Below, piece after piece: positions 33,022 through 44,939 of a stretch of DNA of 64,000 bases. Location: positions 199,605,043-199,669,042 of the forward strand of contig NC_091119.1 in assembly GCF_040183065.1 (NCBI RefSeq), written 5' to 3'. A program made the translations under genes and the position numbers. The notes under the pieces are model-generated. The model made no database searches. It worked only from the letters and a program-made list of their open reading frames with translations, and had not been told where the DNA came from. The stretch comes from Periplaneta americana. Its lineage: Eukaryota; Arthropoda; Insecta; Blattodea; Blattidae. How positions within the stretch are numbered: position 1 is the stretch's first letter; every line of letters begins with the position of its first letter.

Positions 33022-33023
<2 letters not shown>
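32585..33023 (-). pseudogene. LINE reverse transcriptase C-terminal fragment and 3' UTR
   Basis: The minus-strand frame 33023-32718 reads DLHRYETRNNDQLNVPHVRL, QKTQSSYVITAIKVYKIPTN and FKFQIKRWLQNNPFYNLNEF, then a stop. The H-Y-x-TR-x-N, S--Y---K-YN-LP and FK--L-xxL pattern is the usual C-terminal tail of jockey/CR1-like polymerases. The 3' UTR has GAGGCCTTTTGTATTCTTG and ends in AATATTAATATT words near 32585. Confidence 0.62.

Positions 33024-33062
<39 letters not shown>
33024..33062. repeat. AAT microsatellite
   Basis: About 12 AAT units directly upstream of the truncated LINE fragment. Confidence 0.95.
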
Positions 33063-33063
<1 letters not shown>

Positions 33064-34539
33064 TATTTGTTATTTTAATATTTAATATTTGAAAGAATTT
33101 CCGCCTAAGAAGTAAGGAAATAACCGTACACAAAAACTTAAAAAAATTGTCTCCGTTCAAAAAAATAAATAATTTATTTTTCTATTTCTTATTAGAGTTT
33201 TCAAACAAAAGTTCCGCAGGCTATATCACCAATGGGTATCGAGGGGGAAGATAGATTTTAGTCTGAGATGAAACCACTCGACAGTAAAGCTTGACTTTTG
33301 TACGTTATATATTTTTTTTATTCTTAATATACAATTTCTTAAACCTTATTTTACTCGAAAGTGCAATAGGTTTATAGATATACACAGCTAGTTTATATTT
33401 GATGAATATATTTGATGTGGATAACCCAGTCTCTGCTACTTAAAATTAACACTGACATCTACTACATTTGAATTAATTACACATTCTTAAATATATGACA
33501 TATAAAATCACAAAACTGTTTATAACAACATGTTTTTCTGAAAACATTGAATAATGATTTGTCATATATTATATTACAAATATGTAAATGTCTGACCATA
33601 GGAAATCTACTGTTTTCAAATACTGGACAATGAAACAAAAGATGGCCACAGTTTGCTGTTCCTCACATATAAACTATTTCCAACTAAAGATTGAAGTAGA
33701 CGTAAACAAAACCGAAATGTATTACTCCGCAATCGCAAACTAGCTATCAAAGCAGCCACCAGGGCGCATTATTTTCAGCAAGGCAGCCATCGTCTGATAT
33801 ATTGCAGACATTTCAACACATTCATTGAACTAACCCGTAAAATGCTCACAGAGGGTTAATATTCATTATTTCTCTTCTGGGAATAGTGGATTTTAATTTT
33901 CTGTACATTCATGATTAAATGTTATTCTTTGAAGAGTGGAGAATTTCTTTAATTCTACAGAAATTTATTTGAGGTTGGCAACACTGAATCTCGCACTGTG
34001 TTATACCAGCTGTGCTGATGTGCTCTGTGAAGCTGCAAGTCACCTTGGGAGGGATTTAATGCCTACTACGCATGCGCGTTGCCATAATACACGTTACAAT
34101 GATTTAACACGCAATGTCTGAAACTACTAATATAAACATGTTGTTTAAATCGTAAGAAAGTGTTCTTATAAGCATGTTTAATTCACTCGTATTCCATGTA
34201 CATTATTAATTTTATTATTTTAGAACGAACTATTTTAATATGAGGAAGAAGATGACAAGCATGAGTTTGGAGGAGTTGTGCGTCCAATAGCCAATCAGGA
34301 ACCATGAAGCCACGTGCATTTATTTACATTTACTTCAATCTTTAGCTGGAAAGAGAGTACATAAATAGACATTCTCCTTATGTAATTTAAATCATTCTAA
34401 ATAAGAGCCAAATTTTCCATGATCCGACAAAAATTGCTATGTTGTTATATAATATACTATTATTTATTATTCATTCTATTTATTTACTCAATATTGTATT
34501 TACTGTATTTATTTATTAACCTACTTAATTATTTATCTA
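33063..34539. other. AT-rich spacer, nothing recognised
   Basis: About 1.5 kb without inverted ends, tRNA-like boxes or frames above 61 codons. A more GC-balanced patch at 33730-34110 has no clear coding or splice signals. The last 90 bp are TATTT/TTTA-rich and lead into repeat R1. Confidence 0.35.
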
Positions 34540-34780
34540 TTTATTTATTTATTTGTTGTTTAGTCAACTGTCCAAAGACAGGTCTGAACCTCACAATTGA
34601 TAACAAGAAAACACCACTAATGAGGCAACTAGGCCAGGGTGGCCAGTTCCTTTCCCCCTCCACTGCATACATCGCCGACTAGCTACATATTACACTAGTC
34701 AGACTTCAGATGCATACAAACAATTGTTCATCCTCTGACACATATCGTCAAGTGAGATGTACTGCCTGATATTAGATGTA
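34540..34780 (-). repeat. Interspersed repeat R1, copy 2
   Basis: Opposite orientation to the copy at 10333-10577: GTTTAGTCAACTGTCCAAAG, GGCCAGGGTGGCCAGTTCC and CACATATCGTCAAGTGAGAT are shared. It adjoins a TTTA repeat, which on the element strand is an AAAT tail, so it behaves like a retroposon 3' end. Confidence 0.62.
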
Positions 34781-34889
34781 CATATCAGCCAGAACCTCAA
34801 TCAGAGGATGTTCATTTGTTATTCATTTAATTATTCAATTAATTGTTTAATTATTTATTTATTTAATGATTTAATTTATTTATTGAGAT

Positions 34890-35739
34890 TTATTTATTGG
34901 TTCACTCATTTATTCATTCATTCATTCATTCATTTCTTTCTTTCTCTCTTTCTCTCTCACTTTCTTTCTTTCTCTCTTTCTTAATTTCTTTCTCTCTTTC
35001 TTTCTCTCTCTCTTTCCCTCTTCCTTTCCGTCTTTCTTTCTTTCTTCCTTTCTTTCTTTCTTTCTTTCTTTCTTTCACTCTTTCTTTCTTTCCTTCTCTC
35101 TTTCTTTCTTTCTCTCTTTCTCTCTTTCTTTCTCTTTCCCTCTTCCTTTCCTTCTTTCTTTCTTTCTTTCACTCTTTCTTTCTTTCCTTCTCTCTTTCTT
35201 TCTTCCTTTCTTTCTTTCTCTCTCTCTTTCTTTCTTTCTCTCTTTCCCTCTTCCTTTCCTTCTTTCTTCCTTTCTTTCCTTCTCTCTTTCTTTCTTCCTT
35301 TCTTTCTTTCTTTCTCTCTTTCTTTCTTTCTCTCTTTCTTAATTTCTTTCTCTCTTTCCCTCTTCCTTTCCTTTCTTTCTTTCACTCTTTCTTCCTTTCT
35401 TTCTTTCTTTCTTCCTTTCTTTCTTTCTTTCTTTCTTTCTTCCTTTCTTTCTTTCTTTCTCTCTCTTTCTTTCTTTCTCTCTTTCTTAATTTCTTTCTCT
35501 CTTTCCCTCTTCCTTTCCTTCCTTCTTTCTTTCTTTCTTTCTTTCACTCTTTCTTTATTTCTTTCTTTCCTTCTTTCTTCCTTTCTTTCTCTCTCTCTTT
35601 CTTTCTCTCTTTCTTAATTTCTTTCTCTCTTTCCCTCTTCCTTTCTTTCTTTCACTCTTTCTTTCTTTCTTTCTTTCTCTCTTTCTTTCTCTCTTTCTTT
35701 CTTTCTCTCTTTCTTTCTTTCTTTCTTCCTTTCTATCTT

Positions 35740-35770
<31 letters not shown>

Positions 35771-35817
35771 CTCTTTCTTTCCTTCTCTCTTTCTTTCTTT
35801 CTCTCTCTCTCTTTCTT

Positions 35818-35848
<31 letters not shown>

Positions 35849-36237
35849 CTCCCTTGCTTTCTTTCTTTGTTTTTTCTCTCTTTCTTTCTCTCTCTCTTTC
35901 TCTCTTTCTTTTTTCTTTCTTTCTCTCTCTTTCTTTCTCTCTTTCTTAATTTCTTTCTCTCTTTCCCTTTTCCTTTCCTCCTTTCTTTCTTTCTCTCTTT
36001 CTCTCTTTCTCTCTTTCTTTCTTTCTTTCTCTCTTTCTTTCTTTCTCTCTTTTTCTCTCTCTCTCTTTCTTTCTTCCTCTCTTCCTTTCTTCCTTTCTCT
36101 CTTTCTTTCTCTCTTTCTTTCTTCCTCTCTTCCTTTCTTCCTTTCTCTCTTTCTTTCTCTCTTTCTTTCTTTCTTTCCTGTTTCTTTCTCTCTCTTTCTT
36201 TTCTCTTTCTTTCTTTCTTTCTCTTTCTTTCTTTCTT

Positions 36238-36273
<36 letters not shown>

Positions 36274-36283
36274 CCTTCCTTAG
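34890..36283. repeat. Polypyrimidine array (TTTC/CTCT), 1.4 kb
   Basis: The plus strand is almost purely C and T. A longer phrase, TTTCTTAATTTCTTTCTCTC followed by TTTCCCTCTTCC, recurs near 34978, 35337, 35485, 35615 and 35943. The array therefore has a diffuse higher-order structure of about 130-360 bp. Ser/Phe/Leu-rich plus-strand and Lys/Glu/Arg-rich minus-strand frames of up to 350 codons are artefacts of the repeat. Confidence 0.95.
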
Positions 36284-36718
36284 ACATGTTATAACAAATT
36301 CCAGGTCACATTTCAGTGCCACATTGCTGGCAAGCAATGTCACCTGTGAACTCAACCAAAAAGCGCTGAGAGATGCTAGAGAGTTAAAGACGAATTTAAA
36401 AAAAAAAAAATAGAAAAACGGCCCGCTTCGATATCTACGTACACTTGTTTCCATGATACTACAAGAGGCGCCCATTGCATTACAAAAAAATGAGACAATT
36501 CTATCTGTATAGAGTTAACGTTTCAAGTTAAACATTTAGATGATGTCAGATAGTATGGACCTGTCTTAGTTCTTACACGTCCTAGGAATGCGCTAACACC
36601 ACACCAACTTTTTGACCTCGTCTGTACAAAGGAAACATAAAGCAGTGCGTTATCGTGTAAATTTGAAATTCTGACATAGATAAAGAAACTAATGCTATAT
36701 TTTCTTCCTTGGTTTCAG
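36284..36718. other. Non-repetitive sequence upstream of a candidate exon
   Basis: Ends with a pyrimidine-rich ATTTTCTTCCTTGGTTTCAG, a good splice acceptor. No other feature found. Confidence 0.35.
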
Positions 36719-36891
36719 GAATTGAAGGCCTGGTTCTTGTCTGCGTGCCACGGGGCCCCTCTGCTCTGTTGGAGATGAGCAGTCAACCTGCGGTGCCGAC
36801 CGATTACACACCGAAGAGATTTCCCTCACCTTCTGCTCGCAGTGGTCCGCTGCCAAGATGATTCACACCTGATGTCTGGATGAATCATAAC
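36719..36891 (+). other. Candidate internal exon of a host transcript (173 bp)
   Basis: Acceptor: TTTTCTTCCTTGGTTTCAG ends at 36718. Donor: AAC followed by GTAAGT at 36892-36897. The enclosed 173 bp are much richer in G+C than both flanks and are not repeated elsewhere in the window. All three frames contain stops. One is open for 46 codons to a TGA at ~36860 and includes an ATG (MSSQPAVPTDYTPKRFP). It would therefore fit a 5' UTR exon with a short upstream ORF, or a non-coding RNA exon, better than an internal coding exon. No neighbouring exon was identified. Confidence 0.42.
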
Positions 36892-39520
36892 GTAAGTACC
36901 CTCTACACTTCCTAATATAAAATTAAATGCTGTCTTCTGCTTCAATGGGCAGGAAACTCAATGTGGCTAATTTGTCGTGATTCAGCCATTGCACTTCTGT
37001 GAAGTGGAGCGGGAGGAAGTCGTCGTGGGCAAGAAGATCAGAGATCGATGCTAGTAGACGTAGAATTTAGGTTTGCAAGTATAGTGTAGGTATTGTGCCA
37101 TGAACTTAATAGATCTAATTTACTGTTTTCTTCAAAAATACGATAGAAGATTCTCTTGAAGTTTATCAAAATATTTGTTCCAGTTTAAGTACGAACAATT
37201 CTTAGAAACAATTCGTATAGGGGTAACGTCATTTCTGTCCCCGGGGTGTTTTTGAATTTTTGTATGATTTCGTATGTATGGAGATAATTCTTCATTCATA
37301 TCACCTGTCTAAAACTTCGGGAATTGGGGAAGTAACTTAAGTGTTTACGAGCAAGAAGATCTGAGATCGATGCTGATACGGTGTAGAATTTAGGTGCATT
37401 AAATGTAGGATATTGTGCCATGAGCTCAATAGACCTAATTTATTGTTTTCTTCAAAAATACGATTGAAGATTCTCTTGAAGTTTATCAAATATTTGCTCC
37501 AGTTTACATATGAAAGATGCTCAGAAACAATTGGTATGGGGTTGCAACATTTCTGTCTCGGAAGACTTTTAGGATTTTTATATGATTTCGTAAGTAATGA
37601 AATGATTCTAATTCATCCATATCTCCTCTGATGTTTTGAGAAGTGGGAAAGTAAGTGTTTACGATCAAGATGACCGGAGATCGATGCTGATATGGTGTAG
37701 AAAATTGTGTCATGAACTTAAGAGATATAATTTATTGTTTTCTTTAAAAAATACGATTGAAAATTCTCCTGAAGTTTATCAGAATATTTGCTCCAGTTTA
37801 CATATACGAAAGATCCTTAGAAATAACTGGTATGGCGTTACAACATTTCTGTCCCTTAGATGTTTTTGGATTTTTGTTTGATTTCGTACGTATGGAAATG
37901 ATTGTTATTCATCCATATCACCTCTGACGCTTTGGGAATTTAGAATTTAAGTGTATTAAATGTTGGATATTGTATCATGAACTTAATAGATATAATTTAT
38001 TGTTTTCGTCAAAAATACATTGAAGATTCTTTGAAGTTTGTCAAAATATTTGCTATAGTTTAGATATGAAAGATGCTCAGAAACAATTCGTATCGGGTTA
38101 CTTCATTTCTGTCGCCGAAGTGTTTTCGAATTTTTGTACGGTGTAGAATTTAGGTGCATTAAATGTAGGATATTGTGTCATGAGCTCAATAGACCTAATT
38201 TATTGTTTTCTTCAAAAATACGATTGAAGATTCTCTTTGAAGTTTCTCAAAATATTTGCTCCAGTTTACATACGAAAGATGCTTGGAAACAATTGGTATG
38301 GGGATACACCATTTTTGTCTCGAGGTGTTTTTGGATATTTGTATGATTTCGTACATATGAAAATGATTGTTATTCATTCATATCACATCTGAAGCTTTGG
38401 GAAGTGGGAAAGTAAGTGTTTACGTGCGAGAAAATCTGAGATCGATGCTGAATGTGGTGTAGAATTTAGGTGCATTAAATGTAGGATATTGTGCTGTGAA
38501 CTTAATAGATCTAATTTATTGTTTCCTTCAAAAATACGATTAAAGATTCTCTTGAAGTTTATCAAATATTTGCTCCAGTTTACATACGAAAGATGCTTGG
38601 AAACAATTGGTACGGGTTTGCAACATTTTTGTCCCGAAGTGTTTTTGGATTTTTGTATGATTTCGTACATATGAAAATGATTGTTATTCATCCATATCAC
38701 CTCTGACGCTTTGGGAAGTGGGAAAGAAAGTGTTCACGAGCAAGATGATTCGAAATCCATGCTGATATGGTGTAGGATTTAGGTGCGTTAGGTCTGGAAT
38801 ATTGTGACTTAATGGATCTAATTTATTGTTTTCTTCAAAAATATGATCGAAGTTTGTATTGAAGTTTATCGGAATATTTGCTCCAGTTTACATATGAAAG
38901 ATGCTCAGAAACAATTGGTATGGGGTTGCAACATTTCTGTCTCGGAAGACTTTTAGGATTTTTATATGATTTCGTAAGTAATGAAATGATTCTAATTCAT
39001 CCATATCTCCTCTGATGTTTCGAGAAGTGGGAAAGTAAGTGTTTACGATCAAGATAATCGGATATCGATGCTGATAGGCCTATGGTGTAGAAAATTGTGT
39101 CATAAACTTAATAGATAAAATGTATTGTTTCCTTAAAAATACAATTGAACATTCTCTTGGAGTTTATCAGAATATTTGCTCCAGTTTATATATACGAAAA
39201 ATCCTTAGAAATAACTGGTACAGTGTTACAACATTTCTGTCCCCTAGGTGTTTTTGTATTTTTGTTTCATTTCGTACGTATGGGAATGATTGTTATTCAT
39301 CCATATCACCTCTGACGCTTTGGGAATTTAGAATTTAGAATTTAAGTGCATTAAATGTTGGATATTGTGTCATAAACTTAATAGATATAATTTATTGTTT
39401 TCTTCAAAAATACGATTGAAGATTCTCTTGAAGTTTGTCAAAATATTTCCTCCAGTTTACATATGAAAGATCCTCAGAAATAACTGGTATGGCGTTACAA
39501 CATTTCTGTCCCCTAGGAGT

Positions 39521-40648
39521 TGCGACGGGTTTTACCTGGTGGCACGTGTTGGTTGCGCCAATTTCGACGGTTGCCCTCTTCTTGTTCTGCCGCGTCGCCG
39601 GCAGAGAAGAAGTCGGTGGACGGATGCTGGATGATCTTGTCCCCCGGTAGAGGAGATCTCTTCTCAGGGACCTGGTGGTTTTGTGGGCGTAGGATATAAT
39701 GTGATGTTCGTCGTTATCACGAAAAGAAACCAAGGAGTATAGTTCCACTAAGTGTATTTATTCGGCTCACTTCCCTTGCTTGAGTCCAAGCGACGGAATA
39801 CTGGCTGTTGTCTTCCATGTGATTTCGGCTTCTCGTCTGACGCCAGTTTAAAATCGCTGCTGTCACTTTTTGAGTAAAACACAAAGCTAAAAAGTGCGAA
39901 ATCTACACTTTATCACTTCGATCGGCTGGAAAACGGAGAATGATAAGATATACACGATCGGAACAAGTACCGGAGATATTATTAATACTCCCGCGATCGG
40001 CTCACAGGCCGTAGACTATATAAGTGAGTAAGCACGCCACTGGCCGGCAGTCTTCTGACCAAACACACGATCGGCTCACTGGCCGGTAATATTCTGAGAA
40101 AATACACGCTCGGCTCACAGGCCGGTAATCGTCTGGGGAAATACACGCTCGGCTCACAGGCCGGTAATCGTCTGGGGAAATACACGCTCGGCTCACAGGC
40201 CGGTAATATTCTGAGGAAATACACGCTCGGCTCACAGGCCGGTAATCGTCTGGGGAAAACACACGCTCGGCTCACAGGCCGGCAATCGTCTAGCAGGGCA
40301 CACGCTCGGCTCACGTCCTTTTCAATACTCGCTAAGGTGACGCGCTCACCAGACGCTACTATTGTTTGCCAGATTCAAACAACGCTACCAGCGCGTTCCT
40401 AGACAGGAAAAACCCCTTTATGCTATACTAAAGTTCAGTAACCTACCTCGCGGCTACTGGTTTTAAATGCGTTAGGCGCCGGTCAGACTGAGTGAATAAA
40501 GAGCCTATTACGCGCTTCGCTGATCCCCGTGGCGTAGATTAAACAAACATCTCAAAGAAATATAGAAACATCTAAACTAAAACTATACTATAACTTATAT
40601 AGGAGAAAAAATATCTTACTATCGCCGGATCACCCGACTACAGCTTCA
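39521..40648. mobile_element. Solo LTR inserted in the ~320-bp satellite
   Basis: The 1128-bp segment starts TGCGACGGGTTTTACC, ends CTACAGCTTCA (TG...CA) and is flanked by GAGT at 39517-39520 and 40649-40652. Removing it with one GAGT restores a satellite unit (CCCTAGGAGTTTTTGGA). Boundaries and a short duplication fit an LTR left by recombination between two LTRs. Orientation is unclear: on the plus strand CTATATAAG (40015) precedes GAATAAAG (40493), while the minus strand also has AATAAA at ~39760. It is unrelated to the LTR at 61.0 kb. Confidence 0.72.
40060..40320. repeat. 39-bp tandem repeat inside the solo LTR
   Basis: Six to seven units of CGGCTCACAGGCCGGTAAT plus TCTGGGGAAATACACGCT, the best aligned starting every 39 bp at 40111, 40150, 40189 and 40228. 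The period is 13 codons, so minus-strand frames stay open (110 codons at 39982-40314 with repeats like ACEPSVYFPRRLP). I regard this as non-coding LTR structure. Confidence 0.85.
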
Positions 40649-43600
40649 GAGTTTTTGGATTTTTGTTTGATTTCGTACGTATGGAAATTATTTTTATTCA
40701 TCCATATCACCTCTGACGCTTTGGGAATTTAGAATTTAGAAATTAAGTGCATTAAATGTTGGATATTTTGTCATGAACTTAATAGATATAATTTGTATCC
40801 TTCAAAAATAGGATTGAAAATTCTCTTTAAGTTTGTCAAAATATTTGCTCCAGTTTGCATATGAAAGATGCTCAGAAACAATTCGTATCGGATTACTTCT
40901 TTTCTGCCCCCTGGGTGTTTTTGAATTTCTGTATGATTTCGTATGTATGGAAATAATTGTTCATCCATATCACCTGTCTAAAGCTTTGGGAATTGGGGAA
41001 GTAACTTAAGTGTTCACGAGCAAGAAGATCTGAGATCGATGCTGATATGGTGTAGAATTTAGGTGCATTAAATGTAGGATATTGTGTCAGGAACTTAATA
41101 GATCTAATTCATTGTTTCTTTAAAAAATACGATTGAAGATTCTATTGAAGTTTATCAGAATATTTCCTCCAGTTTACATACGAAAGATGCTCAGAACCAA
41201 TTGGTATGGAGTTGCACCATTTCTGTCTCGAAGGAGTTTTTGGATTTGTGTATGATTCCGTACGTATGGAAATAATTATTCATGCATATCACCTATCCAA
41301 AGCTCTGGAAATTGGGGAAGTAACTTAAGTGTTCACGAGCAAGAAGATCTGAGATCGATGCTGATATGGTGTAGAATTTAGATGCATTGAATGTAGGATA
41401 TTTTGTCATGAACTTAAGAGATCTAATTTATTGTTTCCTTCAAAAATACGATTGAAGATTCTGTTGAAGTTTATCAGAATATTTGCTGCAGTTTACATAC
41501 GAAAGATGCTTGGAAACAATTGGTATGGGGTTGCAACATTTTTGTCTCGAGGTGTTTTTGGAACTTTGTATGATTTCGTAGATATGAAAATGATTATTAT
41601 TCATTCATATCACCTCTGAGGCTTTGGGAAATGGGAAAGTAAGTGTTTACGGGCAAGAAGATCTGAGATCGATGCTGATATGGTGTAGAATTTAGGTGCA
41701 TTAATTGTAGGATATTGTGTCAGAACTTAATAGATCTAATTTATTGTTTTCTTTAAAAATACGATGGAAGATTCTATTGACGTTTATCAGAATATTTGCT
41801 GCAGTTTACATACGAAAGATGCTTGGAAACAATTGGTATGGGGTTGCAACATTTTTGTCTCGAGGTGTTTTTGGAAATTTGTATGATTTCGTAGATATGA
41901 AAATGATTATTATTCATTCATATCACCTCTGAGGCTTTGGGAAATGGGAAAGTAAGTGTTTACGGGCAAGAAGATCTGAGATCGATGCTGATATGGTGTA
42001 GAATTTAGGTGCATTAATTGTAGGATATTGTGTCAGAACTTAATAGATCTAATTTATTGTTTTCTTCAAAAATACGATGGAAGATTCTATTGACGTTTAT
42101 CAGAATATTTGCTGCAGTTTACATACGAAAGATGCTTGGAAACAATTGGTATGGGGTTGCAACATTTTTGTCTCGAGGTGTTTTTTGATATTTGTGTGAT
42201 TTCGTAGATATGAAAATGATTGTTATTTATTCATATCACCTCTGAGGCTTTGGGAAGTGGGAAAGTAAGTGTTTACGGGCAAGAAGATCTGAGATCGATG
42301 CTGATATGGTGTAGAATTTAGGTGCATTAATTGTAGGATATTGTGTCAGGAACTTAATAGATCTAATTTATTGTTTTCTTCAAAAATACGATCGAAGATT
42401 CTATTGACGTTTATCAGAATATTTGCTCCAATTTTACATACGAAAGATGCTCAGAAACAATTAGTATGGGGTTCCAACATTTCTGTCTCGAAAGAGTTTT
42501 TGGTTTTTGTATGATTTCGTATGTATGGAAATAATTATTCATGCATATCACCTGTCTAAAGCTTTGGAAATTGGGGAAGTAACTTAAGTGTTTACGAGCA
42601 AGAAGATCTGAGATCGATGCTGATATGGTGTAGAATTTAGGTGCATTAAATGTGGGATATTGTGTCATGAACTTAAGAGATCTAATTTATTGTTTCCTTC
42701 AAAAATACGATTGAAGTTTCTCTTGAAGTTTATCAATTATTTACTCTAGTTTACGTACGAACGATGCTTAGAAACATTTGATATAGGGTTATTATATTTC
42801 TACCCCCGAAATATTTTTGTATTTTTGGGTGATTTCGTACGTATGGAAATAATTGTTCATCCAAATCACCTGTCTGAAACTTTGGGCAGTCGGAAAGTAA
42901 GTTTTTGCGAGCAAGAAGATCTGAGATCGATGCTGGTAGGGGTAGAATTTATCTGTGCAAATATAGTGTACTGTATTGTGTCATGAACTTGATATATCTA
43001 AGTTATTGCCCTCTCCGAAAATCCGTTTGAAGATTCTCTTCAAGTTTATCAGAATATTTGCTCCGGTTTACGTACGAACGATACTCAGAAACATTTGGTA
43101 TGGGCTTACTACATTTCTATCCCCGAAGTGTTTTTGTACTTTCGTATAATTTCGTACATGTAACAATAATTGTAATTTATCCATATCATCTCTTTGAAGT
43201 GGAGGGAAATGGGGAAGAAAGTGTTTACAGCTCGATGCTGACAATATCGTGCAGAATTTAGATGCATTAAATGTAAGGTATGCATTGCACTTCATATATT
43301 ACATTTGATTTTGTTGTGAAATGCTTCAGAATTTTCTCTTATATTGTGTCAGTTACTGGTCACATTGCGAACGATACAGAGAAACATCTGGTATCGGGGT
43401 TACCACATTTCTGTCCTCAGAATGAAGTGTGCTTTCGTAAGATTACGCACGTATGTAAATAATCGCGATTCAGCCATTCTATGTCTCTGAAATGGAGGCA
43501 GATGAGGAACGAAGTATTTAGGGCAATAAGATCGAAGATGGGTGCTGATACGATGTAGAATTTGTATTGGGTCATGCACTTCTACGTTTAATCCTGTTGC

Positions 43601-43867
43601 GAAATTCGTCTGAATATTCTCTTGAAATCTTTCAGTTCTTGCTACAGAGAAACATTTAGTATTGAGGTTTCTACATATCTTCCCGCAGACTTGCATTATT
43701 TTTTCGTAAGTTTATGTACGAGGCGTTTAGATTCATAGAGACTCTTAGCCCTCTAATATAGTTTTTAGTAAATAGAAAGAGCCATTTATAAAACTTAATT
43801 CAATCTGGAAGTAAACTGAAAATTCTTTTTAAAATTTCATAGGGATAAAATGTATTTTAGTACTTAA

Positions 43868-44538
43868 GGGGTTAGGTACAGCTTACAGCAGTAAAATTTT
43901 GGAAATATTCAACATTTTTTCCTCCATTACTGTATCTTGTACAATAATGAAAATTAGTATGTATAAAACTCTGTCCTTCTGCTATATGAAAACAAAATTT
44001 TTACGATTTAAAAAAATTATTTACATTTTTTTTTTTCAAAATTCAGTTCACTTTAAGAGATGATACGTTTCCCACAAACTCAAAAACTATCCAACATTCT
44101 GCGATTAAATTTTTTGTGTGTATTTATGCATGTCATATCTACAATATGATGCAAGATCACTTCTACCTTTGATAGATTGTCTGATAAAAATAAATTCATT
44201 TCAAAATTTCTCAAATATCAATATGTTCTTCTAATACAAACTAAAAAAAAATATTATTTATTAAGGAATGTAAACATGAGTTTCAGCAATAAAATAAAAG
44301 AGAGAGAACAAGTTTATGAGTTATGAGGGAAACGCTTCATCACTGCACAGTGAACTGCCACCATTATGAATTAAAAAAAATAATAATAATTTTTTTTAAA
44401 TCGTAAAAGTATTTTTTTATATAGCAGAAGGACAGTGTTTAACACTACCAATTTTCATTATTGTACAAGATACAGTAATGGAGGAAAAAATGTTGAATAT
44501 TTCCAAACGTTTTACTGTTGTAAGCTGTACCTAACCAC
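43868..44538. mobile_element. TTAA-flanked MITE with ~150-bp inverted repeats
   Basis: TTAA stands at 43864-43867 and 44539-44542. Inside are GGGGTTAGGTACAGCTTACA and its near-exact inverse. Pairing continues over CCTCCATTACTGTATCTTGT and GTCCTTCTGCTATAT, about 150 bp per arm. TTAA targets are used by piggyBac and Kolobok transposons. The ends do not show the CCC start usual for piggyBac, so superfamily is left open. Confidence 0.8.
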
Positions 44539-44586
44539 TTAAAAACTTAACAGAAAGAAACTGAAGTACCAGCAGAATAGAAGTCA

Positions 44587-44870
44587 ATTTATTTATTTGT
44601 TTAGTCTGACAGGATTAAGTCCATAAGGCCTTTTCTTCCATCATATCAGATATCTCAATTTTGATTTTTTTATAGAGTGCTTTGAAACTACACCCCTCAT
44701 AAAAAAGTCGTAGTTTTGGTGTTCTTTTTTGCGGCCTACATTTCTCAATTAAGCTATTGCGAGGAAAGAGTTACAAAGTTTGCGAGTCCAGTATAATAAA
44801 CATGTTGATAAAGATAAATTATTGAAGACTAATGGTCGTTTTCTTGAAAGACGAGATAATTACTCAAACA
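44587..44870 (-). mobile_element. LINE 3' UTR fragment
   Basis: The plus strand starts TTTATTTATTTGTTTAGTC, then TTAAGTCCATAAGGCCTTTT, the same layout as the LINE 3' ends at 7.9 and 28.2 kb. It ends before the SINE at 44904. No coding sequence. Confidence 0.45.
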
Positions 44871-44899
44871 AAGAAACAAATCGGCATTCATAGGTATTA

Positions 44900-44903
<4 letters not shown>

Positions 44904-44939
<36 letters not shown>

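Larger units (their letters stand above)
37020..43740. repeat. Satellite array, ~320-bp unit, about 17 copies
   Basis: Each unit contains GAGATCGATGCTGATATGGT, GTAGAATTTAGGTGCATTAA, CTCCAGTTTACATACGAAAG and TGTATGATTTCGTACGTATG. The landmark GATCGATGCTG recurs every ~300-326 bp (37043, 37365, 37679, 38440, then ~41033, 41352, 41670, 41970, 42295, 42615, 42925). Some units between 37.9 and 39.4 kb lack the landmark through ~120-bp deletions. Units between 41.3 and 42.4 kb are the most alike. Divergence rises toward 43.7 kb, where the array fades. Frames of 60-114 codons recurring on both strands are periodic echoes. Confidence 0.92.

Noticed and set aside
34897..36475. Ser/Phe/Leu frame (350 codons) and Lys/Glu/Arg frame (306 codons) on opposite strands
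   Set aside because: Both are translations of the polypyrimidine/polypurine tract.
39982..40314. 110-codon cysteine-containing repeat frame
   Set aside because: Explained by the 39-bp period of the LTR repeat.
40060..40320. CRISPR-like 39-bp repeats, or a secreted repeat peptide gene on the minus strand
   Set aside because: Units abut without spacers and lie inside an LTR bounded by a target duplication; no signal peptide or start context.
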